Origin: JACMIU01 sp043763605
GTDB lineage: Bacteria; Armatimonadota; Armatimonadia; Armatimonadales; Armatimonadaceae
NCBI GenBank assembly: GCA_043763605.1
Contig: JAYULM010000160.1
Span: 1-15,719 of the forward strand
Length of the DNA: 15,719 bases
Direction: 5' to 3'
Below are positions 1 to 8,016 of this stretch, in pieces. Under the pieces are notes generated by a model. The model saw only the letters and a program-made list of their open reading frames with translations, was not told the DNA's origin and did not search any database. A program made the position numbers and the translations under genes. The number at the start of each line of letters is the position of its first letter. Within the stretch, counting starts at the first letter, position 1.

Positions 1-5
1 GAGAA

Positions 6-2639
6 ATGGCTACGCCCTTTGCGCGAGAAGCCCACTCAAAAAAACAAACACGCTTCTTGTCAGGAAGCCCGAAAAACTCTATTTTGCATCAAGTCTTAAC
101 AAATCACATGAATAACGAAACAGACCCCGCCACAGACGACATCGAAGAATCGGATACAGACTCTGAACCGATTTCATTGAACCGATACGGGATAGACCCC
201 AAACATCCCGATTCGGCGGAAAAGGTGTTCTCTCGCCTTCTTCCCGATGTTACCGCACGGACCGCATTCCTGAATCTTTTCGCAAACGCCGTCGAGATGG
301 CAGAAGAGAAAGCACCAGGGAGATGGAGCGTTCTCCTTGATTCCAACGGGGTGTACTGTATAGTGGGGTCCTACCGCCTCCTGTATTTAGAAAGCCTTCT
401 TCTCCGGGTGCCAATAGTAGCAACGTCGAAAACACCGGCACTTTCGGAGGTTTTGACGCGACATAATATTCCACTCTCCAATCATCAGTATAAAAGCCTT
501 CCTACCACAGAGCGTTATCATGTCCCAGAACAACACATTGCTGAGTTGTCCCCTCTAATCACTGACACTTTGCCGGCGTTCTTCGACCTGCGCGAAGTGC
601 GCGAATACAGGTTGGGTCAAGATAGTGTGAAGGGTTACTCACCCGGAGTGCTGAAATATCTGAGACGGGAAACCGGGCGCGATCTTCCCGAACCGACGTT
701 TGAAACTTCGCTTTCTATCGGCACGGAAGAAAGTGACATTCCGAACGGTACAGTGCGCATCTGGAAGATCGCACCAGGACAGAACGCATTTCTTTGGGAC
801 ACTTGCCGCGATAATTCCTGTATAGCCGTTGGTTGGAATAAGTTCGGTAATCTAATGGACTATCCAGACCGGAACGCCTTGCGGGACAAGGGGGCGAAAC
901 AAAGTGATGCTTCCCAGTTGTGGCAGTTCGCACATTCCGTGTCGCCCGGTGACATCGTCGTGGCGAATAACGGTAACAATACGGTCGTCGGAATCGGAAT
1001 TGTGACGAGTGGCTATATCGCGCCAGATGACAACACCATACTTTCGTTGCCTGACGAATATAGACAAGTAAGACGCGTGGATTGGGTCATTACAAGTCCG
1101 GTTACACTGCTGAGGGCGTTCTTCGGGCAGGTTCCTTTAACAATCTACTCACTACCGTCGGGTAAATGGGGAGAAATCGTGAACGCCTACGCGTCCTCCT
1201 ATAAAAATGACACGGCAATCCTCGCGCAACTCGACTCATTGACAGAAAGATTGGGAGAGAGTGCGACACCCGTCGATCCGCCCGCCATACCTGTATCAGC
1301 ATTACAGAGTCGGCTGGTCGTTGAATTGCTTAGCCTCGCCAAGCGCACGCGAAACATTCTACTTTACGGACCACCCGGAACCGGTAAGACGTTCCACGTC
1401 CAGGAGTTTGCGAAAGCGTTCCTCGTCCCACCGCCGCGACTGCCACCGGACAACACCGCCAAACGACTTGCCGCACTCTCAGGAATGACATGGTGTGAAG
1501 CAATCGCGCTCACGATACGCCTGAATGGAAAAAGTCGAATCCGCGTCGCAGAAATCCTTGCCCTTCCGACGATGGACGACTATCTGAAGTTTAAGAGTAG
1601 CAATCATCCGAAGCAAACACTTTGGGGAAGTTTGCAGGCGCATACCCACCGTGAAAGCGCGACCGTGCAATTTACGGATCGGCGCGAACCGTTCCTGTTC
1701 GATAAGACGGCGCAATCGGAATGGTTCCTGACCGATGCCGGGATCGAGTGGGTCGAGAATAATCTCGCGGACGAACTGGGGTTATGGCGCGACGATCCTG
1801 TGCCTGCACCTTTCGACCGAAACGCTTACATGACTTTTCTCACGTTTCACCAATCGTATGCCTACGAGGAGTTTGTCGAGGGATTGCGACCTAACACGGA
1901 CGACGAATCAGAATCGGGGCAGGTGCGGTATGAAATTCGTCCCGGCGTGTTTCGCGAGATTTGCGCCCGCGCCGAAGCGTTACCGGATCAAAAGTTCCTG
2001 CTGGTGATCGACGAGATCAACCGCGCCAACATCGGGAAGGTGTTCGGCGAACTGATCACGCTGATTGAAGACGACAAGCGACTGGGCGAAAAGAACGCGG
2101 TCACGGTGACGCTTCCCTATAGCGGCAAGAAGTTCGGGGTTCCGAGCAATCTGTATATTCTGGGTACGCTGAACACCGCCGACCGCTCCATCGCCCTGCT
2201 CGATCTGGCACTGCGCCGCCGATTCACGTTCGTCGAAATGCCGCCCGAACCGGAAATCCTGACGCGGACTATCGACGGTATCGCGTTGTCGGCACTGTTG
2301 GGGCGTTTGAATCAACGGGTTTCGGCACTGATGGACGATGACCACCGGATCGGACATGCGTACTTTATCGACGTGAAGACCGTCGCCGATCTGCGTTTCG
2401 TCTGGTATCGGAAGGTGATCCCGCTCCTGTCCGAATATTTCTACGGCGACACGGAGCGGCTTCGGATGGTGCTGGGGTCGGCGTTCTTCGGAGCCGAAAC
2501 GTCGTCCGAAGGGCTGTTTGAAAGCGGCAGTGGCGACGCGGGCAATGTGTACTTGCCGGAGCGGACGCGCTACCGGCTGTTGCCTCTTGAGATAGACGAG
2601 GAGTTTGTTGGTGCTTTACGTCGCCTCGCGGGGCTTTGA
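6..2639 (+). CDS. McrB-like AAA+ NTPase with EVE-like domain
   Basis: Predicted motor subunit of a modification-dependent restriction system (McrB family). Residues about 35-245 form an N-terminal region I cannot assign. Residues about 248-361 resemble an EVE/PUA-like modified-base reader (WKIAPG, a tryptophan-rich core, then PGDIVVANNG). The AAA+ part has Walker A GPPGTGKT near residue 455, the McrB signature FHQSYAYEEFVEGLRP near 614, Walker B LLVIDEINRANIGK near 665, and the NTADRS guanine-recognition motif near 723. An insertion of about 95 residues between Walker A and the FHQSY motif (about 491-585) looks like a winged-helix module. The start is uncertain: the frame is open to the window edge, and ATG at 108 (MNNETDPATD) is a plausible alternative. 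Neither has a clear ribosome-binding site. The usual McrC nuclease does not follow; the next gene is convergent. The 5' two thirds is visibly less GC-rich than the 3' third. Family assignment is firm; the cellular role is inferred. Confidence 0.9.
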   Translation: MATPFAREAHSKKQTRFLSGSPKNSILHQVLTNHMNNETDPATDDIEESDTDSEPISLNRYGIDPKHPDSAEKVFSRLLPDVTARTAFLNLFANAVEMAEEKAPGRWSVLLDSNGVYCIVGSYRLLYLESLLLRVPIVATSKTPALSEVLTRHNIPLSNHQYKSLPTTERYHVPEQHIAELSPLITDTLPAFFDLREVREYRLGQDSVKGYSPGVLKYLRRETGRDLPEPTFETSLSIGTEESDIPNGTVRIWKIAPGQNAFLWDTCRDNSCIAVGWNKFGNLMDYPDRNALRDKGAKQSDASQLWQFAHSVSPGDIVVANNGNNTVVGIGIVTSGYIAPDDNTILSLPDEYRQVRRVDWVITSPVTLLRAFFGQVPLTIYSLPSGKWGEIVNAYASSYKNDTAILAQLDSLTERLGESATPVDPPAIPVSALQSRLVVELLSLAKRTRNILLYGPPGTGKTFHVQEFAKAFLVPPPRLPPDNTAKRLAALSGMTWCEAIALTIRLNGKSRIRVAEILALPTMDDYLKFKSSNHPKQTLWGSLQAHTHRESATVQFTDRREPFLFDKTAQSEWFLTDAGIEWVENNLADELGLWRDDPVPAPFDRNAYMTFLTFHQSYAYEEFVEGLRPNTDDESESGQVRYEIRPGVFREICARAEALPDQKFLLVIDEINRANIGKVFGELITLIEDDKRLGEKNAVTVTLPYSGKKFGVPSNLYILGTLNTADRSIALLDLALRRRFTFVEMPPEPEILTRTIDGIALSALLGRLNQRVSALMDDDHRIGHAYFIDVKTVADLRFVWYRKVIPLLSEYFYGDTERLRMVLGSAFFGAETSSEGLFESGSGDAGNVYLPERTRYRLLPLEIDEEFVGALRRLAGL

Positions 2640-2640
2640 C

Positions 2641-2792
2641 CGGATTTTTCGGACGGTGAACCGTTCCGCTACGCGCCTGCGGCGGACGCACCGGGTGCGA
2701 AGAAGCCGGTAGCCTCTCGCCGCCCTATCTTTCCGCTCGCAGAGCGACCGCCGCAGGCGCGTAGCGGAACGGTTCACCGTCCGAAAAATCCG
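2641..2792. repeat. Perfect 45-bp inverted repeat in convergent gap
   Basis: Bases 2641-2685 are the exact reverse complement of 2748-2792, with a 62-bp spacer. The left arm starts two bases after the TGA of the McrB-like gene and the right arm ends 26 bp before the stop of the opposing helicase gene. The inner end of each arm carries a small self-complementary tip (CGCC-TGC-GGCG in the left arm), and the spacer holds a further small hairpin (CGCAC-CGG-GTGCG). The structure could terminate transcription from both sides, but it lacks a clean T-tract and is far longer than a normal terminator, so a mobile or REP/MITE-like palindromic element is also possible. Confidence 0.9.
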
Positions 2793-2818
2793 ACAAAACC
2801 GCCCGAAACCCGCCCAAC

Positions 2819-5800
2819 TTACTCCATCGTCAGTATCTCGGCTTCCTTTTTCGATACGCGGCGCGCTTTGGTGCGTATCGGCGGGACGCCGTGCTTTTTC
2901 GCGTGGGCGATGGCGGCTTCGATGCGCGCCATTTCCCGCTCCGGGTCGGCTTCGAAGTCGAGTGCCCAGACGCGGTGCAGGTTCCAGCCCCGGTCCAGGA
3001 GCATGTCCACGCGCAACCGGTCGCGGTGCCGCGCCGTCTCGCCCGTCGCGTACATCGGACCGTCGAACTCGATCCCGAGCAGGTACCGCCCCGGCTTTTC
3101 GGGGTCCACCACGGCGAGATCGACGCGGTACTCGCTCAGCCCGACCTGCCGCCGCAGTTGATGCCCCTTTTCCGTGAGCAGTTTCTCGATCACGTTCTCC
3201 ACCACGGACGGCGTCGGAACGTCCGGCATGTGTGTACCAGGCAGAAGCAGGCTCGCCGCCGGGTCGTCGGACGACCCGATCTCGGTCTTGTCCACGCCCT
3301 CTTTCGCATAGCGCAGGAACGAGCGGAGCAGGAGCATCCCCTGATGCTCGATAATGTCGTCCGGCGTCGGGGCGTCGTGCAGGAACGCGGAAACGATGAC
3401 CATGCGGCAGCGGGCGCGTGTAATCGCGACGTTGAGTAGCCGTTCGCCGCCGAACGCCGAAAGCGGCTTGCACCGGCTCGGGTCCGAGCCGACATACAAG
3501 ACCACCATATCGCGCTCGTCGCCCTGGACGTTCTCCAGCGTTTTGAGAAAGAACCCTTCGCCGCTTTCGTCGTGCTCACCGGGGAACGACAGTTCCGGAT
3601 CGGCTTCCTTGCGCCGTTCGATCTCGACGGTGATGCGCTCATAGTCGGCGTCGTCGAGGGCGACCACACCGATGGAATGTTCGGGATGCTCTTTCGCATA
3701 GGCGAGTACCGCGTCCACCACTTTTTCCGGTCCGTTCGGGTCGAGTCCGTCGCCGTCGGCTTGTGTTTCGACGTAATCAATCGCCGAATCCACGGTCGCG
3801 GACGGGAACGACACCAGTTCGGGGTAGAAATAGCGGCGCGAAAACGCGATCAGGGATTCGTTGCGCGAACGATAGTGCCAGCGCAGAACGTGCGAGCCGA
3901 AGTGCGCCGAGTCTTTCGACGCCACGGCGTTCGCGGCATCTAGAATACTCTCGAAAGGCTTGTCGGATTCGACGAGGAGCGCGAGGGGCGGGATCTGTTT
4001 CGGATCACCCGCGATAATGACCTGGTTCCCGCGCAGGATCGCACCGATGGCGTCCTCGGTGCTGATCTGCGACGCGTCGTCGAACAGGACCACGTCGAAG
4101 TGTAGCGCGTTGGCGTCGAGGAACAACCGCACCGACAGCGGGTTCATCATCACAATCGGTTTCAAAGCGAAAAGCAGGTTCGGAATCTCGGCGAGGAGAC
4201 GACGCACCTCCCCGGTACGCCGCCGCGCCAATTGCCCCTTCAATGTCTTCACTTCGTCCGGGTAGTTTTTCGGCGAGCGGACGCGGACCAGTTCGCGGAT
4301 CAGCCCCGGGACGGCGTCCATCTGCCGCCGGTCGAGGTCGCGGAATCGGTCGATCTTCGCCTCGTGCGACGCCCCGCTGAACGGCAGGACGCCCGGTGCT
4401 TCGCTCAGGCACGCTTCCGCCCAGGCACGATAGAATCCGGCGCGGAACAGGTACAGCATCGTTTCCGGCGCGAGCGAACCGGCATCGCCGGATACGGCGT
4501 CGAAAAAGCCGCCCAGTCTCAGGGCGGTGCAACCATCGCGCAGGGATTGGACGCGTTGCCCGTTGGAAAGATCGCCGGTCGCGGCAAGGCGCGTGGCGGT
4601 CCAGTCCGTGATCTCCGGGAAAGTCGCGGCAGCGAGAACTACGGACGTGTCGCCCCCCGAAATTGTCAGGTAGTCCGGCTTGAAGATGTCGTCCAGGTCG
4701 GCAAAAACGGACGACATCATGGCGCACTCGTCGTCGAGCATCCGGTGCATCTTACCGATCTCTTCTTTTTCACCGTCGCTCAGGGCACGGTTCAGTCGCT
4801 CGATCAGACTTTCCGGGATCGCCGAACCGTCGAAGGAAGCGCGCAAGCGGGATGCGGTGGAAAGCCCTGCGAAGACTCCCGCCCAGTCCGTGTCCTTGCC
4901 CTTGTACGCCAGCCCGAACCGCACGCCCAATGCCTCGTACTCCGCGTCGAACGCGGCACGGGCGGCGGCGACACGTTGCGCCTCGCGCAGATCGTTCACG
5001 GTTTCCGCGACCGGCAGGGGCGGCGCGGCGGCGTCCTTGTCGTCGCCCCGGCGGTACTGCATCGCGATTCGGTACGCCTCGTGGAAATCGATCACGGCTT
5101 TGCGGTGATCGTCGCACCACGCGGTGAGTTCCGGTAGCGAGATCGTCGGGTCAGGCAGTGCTTCGACTGAAACGGCGACCACGGTCAGTCGCTCCCACGC
5201 TTCACGCAGGTGGGCGAGCAGGGCGTTGACCTGCATGAAAACCGACTCGAACTGCTTCAGGTCGGAGTCGCCCAGAAGCATCAGAGCGATCAGCGGTGCC
5301 GGAACACGCCCGTCCTCGAACTCCGCGCAAAGCGTCGCGGACTTTTCGAGGTGCACACGGAGAGCGTCCCAGTCCGTTTCCAGACCGGCGTAGTACGACC
5401 CGAACGAATTGACGAACCGGTCCCGGTTCTGGAAGCACCAGCGACTTATCTCTTTCATCTCTGCTGCGAGGCGCAGATCCTCTTCCGGATCGCGGTCCTT
5501 GATGTTGGCTCCCGGTTTCGTCACCCCGCGCAGTGCGGCGGCGACCTTGTTCCCGAACGCGCTCATGATGCGTCCGAAACCGCCGCGTTGCCCGTCCAGC
5601 GTGGAAAGCAGTTCGTTGTGGTTCAGTTCCAGGATGTCTTCGCTGTAATGGGTGTACAGCAGTTCGGTGCCTTTGCGGAACTTGTCCCACTGCGCCTTGG
5701 AGTCGCTGAGCACCCCGACGAGCCTTTCGGTCGCGCCGAGCGCGAACCAGCCGACACACGGGTTGGGAAGGTCAATCGCCTGCCGGGATATTTTCAGCAG

Positions 5801-7834
5801 TTTCTGCCGCGCGTCCAGCGAGCCGTCGAGAATCAGCCCGCTTTTGTCGGACAGATAGGTGAGACGCTCGGTCAGCACCCGCCCGTCCTGCCCGACGGCT
5901 TCCAGCACCGAAGCGATCTGATCGAACTCACTGGCGACGCGGTCGCGCCAATCCTCGCCGAGGAGCGGCGCGAGCGTTTCGGCGTGCCGAAAGTCGAGCC
6001 GTTCGGTCAGTGCGTCGTGGTTTTCCGCGAGAAGATCCTCTTCCCAGCGGCGCAACAAGCCGTCGCGCTGCTCCTTGAAGCCCGCGTAACGCCCGACCAG
6101 ATCCTCCGCCAACTGGCGCAGGGTTTCCGGGTCTTCCGCGCCGGTCAGCCATCCTGGCTGCACCACTGCCGCCGAATCGAGTAGTGCGTCGGCGGTTTCG
6201 GTCAGCAGGGCGGTCCCGGACAGGCGGTTCGGCGTGTCCAGTCCGCATAGCGGCGCGAGGCTCTGCGCGGCGTGCTCGATACGCTTCATCTGCCCTTCGA
6301 GCAGGCGAAGAACTTTTTCGGTCGCGTCCCCGAGGTCGGGGCGCGTCGGATCGTTAAACGCCCCCGCCCAGACCGCCCCGCCTGCGGCTTCGGTCAGCGC
6401 GGCGTTCCCGGCGAGTTCCTGTACCTTCGCCTCCATAGCGGACAAGTCTTCGGGCGTAACATCCTTGATACCCGGCACGGGAAACGTCACCGGGGAAGCC
6501 GCGCGCAGCCGCAGTTCATGGGTCGTGTCGGCGGTCTGTCCTGCCGCCTCGTAGACGGATATTCCGAGCGGTGCGCGTTGTCGGTGCAGGGCGTCGGTGA
6601 ACTCGTTCAGCCGCCCGCGCACCGACTTCATCTCGTCGCGCTCCTTCTGGCGGGCGGCGCGGACAGTGGCACCGCCGGTAGCCTTGCCCGGCGACGTCAT
6701 CGTCTGCTCCAGTTGCGACAGAATGTTACGCTTCGACGTTTTCAGCGAGTGCGCGAGCAGACACAGGTCGCCGAGATTCTTGTCGGATAGCCGCTGATGA
6801 ACGGCGTCCAGACTCGCCATCCGCCCCGAAACCAGGAGGACCGATTTCCCGGCGGCGGCACACTCGCCGATGATGTTAGCGATAGTCTGCGTCTTGCCGG
6901 TCCCGGGCGGTCCCTGCAGCACGAACGACTGACCGCGCGCGGCGGACACGATGGCGCGCTCCTGCGCCGGGTCGGCGTCCAGGAGAAGGTACTGCGACTC
7001 GGAGGCGTCGTCGCGCTCCAGATCGGCAAGACTCGGGACCGACACGGCGGGCAGTTCGGAAAGAGCCTCGGGCTGACCGGCAAGCGCGGCGATCAGCGGA
7101 TGCGACAGGGCGCGCTCCTCCTGCGCGGTCAGATCCTCGTACAGGCGCAGTTTCAGGAGCGGGAACCGCCCCAGCACCGCGCGCTCCTCGATCTCCCAAC
7201 CGTCCCGCCCCTCGACCGAGGTCGCCACATTGCCCAGATACGACGACGGAATCAGATACCGCTCGTCCGGCGACGGCGGCAGGGTGAATCCGATGTCTTC
7301 CTTCGCGAGGCGCAACTTCAGGATCGGGTTTACCTCGACCGGCTCCTCCATCGCGGTAATCGTATAGCCGGTCCCGTGTGCGTGCGGTTCGAGCGACACC
7401 GGGACGAGAAGCAGAGGCGACCGCACAGGTTCGCCGGTTTCGGGGTCGGTCCATTTGAGAATCCCGAAGCCGATGAAAAGGACATTGATGTCCTGCCCGG
7501 AAAGCAGCGCGACGGCTTGCGTGTGCAGTTCGCGGAAATTCGTCATCGCCGCTGGTCGCGCCGCGTAGTTGCCCGGCTCGCGCAGGATATTGCGGTCGAT
7601 ACTCTTGTTGCCGATGTCCCAGTAGTTCAGCGTCTTGCGGCGGCGTACCAGCGGGTCGAACACCTCGTTCGGCGTGGACATATCCACACACCCCGTTTGC
7701 GGGAGGGAGATCAGCGAGTTCGCCGTGGACAGATCGAGCAGGGAGTTTTTCCACGATTGCACGGTCTGACTGACACGTCCCAGGTCGCGGGCGATGTACC
7801 CTTCGGAAGTTTCGGGGGGAGTATTTACGGACAT
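2819..7834 (-). CDS. DUF4011 / SF1 helicase / Vsr-like nuclease protein
   Basis: A 1671-residue predicted DNA helicase-nuclease of the type found in defence islands. The N-terminus has a DUF4011-like region (WKNSLLDLS near residue 25). Superfamily 1 motifs follow: Walker A GPPGTGKT near 308, then a long, partly helical insertion of about 900 residues, motif II FDDASQ near 1252, GDPKQIPP near 1276, WHYRSRNESL, VQGDERD near 1434 and NVAITRAR near 1467. The C-terminus (about 1545-1650) is a Vsr/PD-(D/E)xK fold with YRVDLAV, GIEFDG and a GWNLHRVW strand, so the likely active-site acidic residues are present. No DUF3320 tail is seen. Motif II reads DDAS, not the usual DEAS. The frame also offers ATGs at 7852 and 7909. 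I prefer 7834 because the protein then begins shortly before DUF4011 and the extra 25 residues look non-coding. It lies co-directional with and downstream of parAB, but after a gap of about 180 bp. Confidence 0.9.
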   Translation of the reverse strand: MSVNTPPETSEGYIARDLGRVSQTVQSWKNSLLDLSTANSLISLPQTGCVDMSTPNEVFDPLVRRRKTLNYWDIGNKSIDRNILREPGNYAARPAAMTNFRELHTQAVALLSGQDINVLFIGFGILKWTDPETGEPVRSPLLLVPVSLEPHAHGTGYTITAMEEPVEVNPILKLRLAKEDIGFTLPPSPDERYLIPSSYLGNVATSVEGRDGWEIEERAVLGRFPLLKLRLYEDLTAQEERALSHPLIAALAGQPEALSELPAVSVPSLADLERDDASESQYLLLDADPAQERAIVSAARGQSFVLQGPPGTGKTQTIANIIGECAAAGKSVLLVSGRMASLDAVHQRLSDKNLGDLCLLAHSLKTSKRNILSQLEQTMTSPGKATGGATVRAARQKERDEMKSVRGRLNEFTDALHRQRAPLGISVYEAAGQTADTTHELRLRAASPVTFPVPGIKDVTPEDLSAMEAKVQELAGNAALTEAAGGAVWAGAFNDPTRPDLGDATEKVLRLLEGQMKRIEHAAQSLAPLCGLDTPNRLSGTALLTETADALLDSAAVVQPGWLTGAEDPETLRQLAEDLVGRYAGFKEQRDGLLRRWEEDLLAENHDALTERLDFRHAETLAPLLGEDWRDRVASEFDQIASVLEAVGQDGRVLTERLTYLSDKSGLILDGSLDARQKLLKISRQAIDLPNPCVGWFALGATERLVGVLSDSKAQWDKFRKGTELLYTHYSEDILELNHNELLSTLDGQRGGFGRIMSAFGNKVAAALRGVTKPGANIKDRDPEEDLRLAAEMKEISRWCFQNRDRFVNSFGSYYAGLETDWDALRVHLEKSATLCAEFEDGRVPAPLIALMLLGDSDLKQFESVFMQVNALLAHLREAWERLTVVAVSVEALPDPTISLPELTAWCDDHRKAVIDFHEAYRIAMQYRRGDDKDAAAPPLPVAETVNDLREAQRVAAARAAFDAEYEALGVRFGLAYKGKDTDWAGVFAGLSTASRLRASFDGSAIPESLIERLNRALSDGEKEEIGKMHRMLDDECAMMSSVFADLDDIFKPDYLTISGGDTSVVLAAATFPEITDWTATRLAATGDLSNGQRVQSLRDGCTALRLGGFFDAVSGDAGSLAPETMLYLFRAGFYRAWAEACLSEAPGVLPFSGASHEAKIDRFRDLDRRQMDAVPGLIRELVRVRSPKNYPDEVKTLKGQLARRRTGEVRRLLAEIPNLLFALKPIVMMNPLSVRLFLDANALHFDVVLFDDASQISTEDAIGAILRGNQVIIAGDPKQIPPLALLVESDKPFESILDAANAVASKDSAHFGSHVLRWHYRSRNESLIAFSRRYFYPELVSFPSATVDSAIDYVETQADGDGLDPNGPEKVVDAVLAYAKEHPEHSIGVVALDDADYERITVEIERRKEADPELSFPGEHDESGEGFFLKTLENVQGDERDMVVLYVGSDPSRCKPLSAFGGERLLNVAITRARCRMVIVSAFLHDAPTPDDIIEHQGMLLLRSFLRYAKEGVDKTEIGSSDDPAASLLLPGTHMPDVPTPSVVENVIEKLLTEKGHQLRRQVGLSEYRVDLAVVDPEKPGRYLLGIEFDGPMYATGETARHRDRLRVDMLLDRGWNLHRVWALDFEADPEREMARIEAAIAHAKKHGVPPIRTKARRVSKKEAEILTME

Positions 7835-8016
7835 AATGTTTTCTTGGACCATTATCGGTTCACGGGGCGGGTTCGCTCCAGTGCAAACGACACATTTCGT
7901 GCGGATCATCCGTCTTCGACGTATAGCCGCAACATTTATGCCACAGTTCGGTTTACTTTTGAGTACATATCGTCGGGCGTTGTCTACCCCCGGCGTTACC
8001 CACCGGATGGCGATAT

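Noticed and set aside
2616..3473. 285-residue minus-strand frame covering the inverted repeat and the helicase 3' end
   Set aside because: It is a +1 shadow of the helicase with a run of Arg/Gly/Ala residues. Its tail is only the translated inverted repeat.
4232..6184. Long plus-strand frames (about 300 and 324 residues) inside the helicase gene
   Set aside because: They are antisense shadows of the helicase insertion. The opposite frame carries continuous helicase motifs on both sides and the composition is Arg/Gln-rich junk.
7835..7909. Longer start of the helicase at 7909
   Set aside because: The added 25 residues have no family support and no better ribosome-binding site. It cannot be excluded, so it is mentioned in the gene entry.
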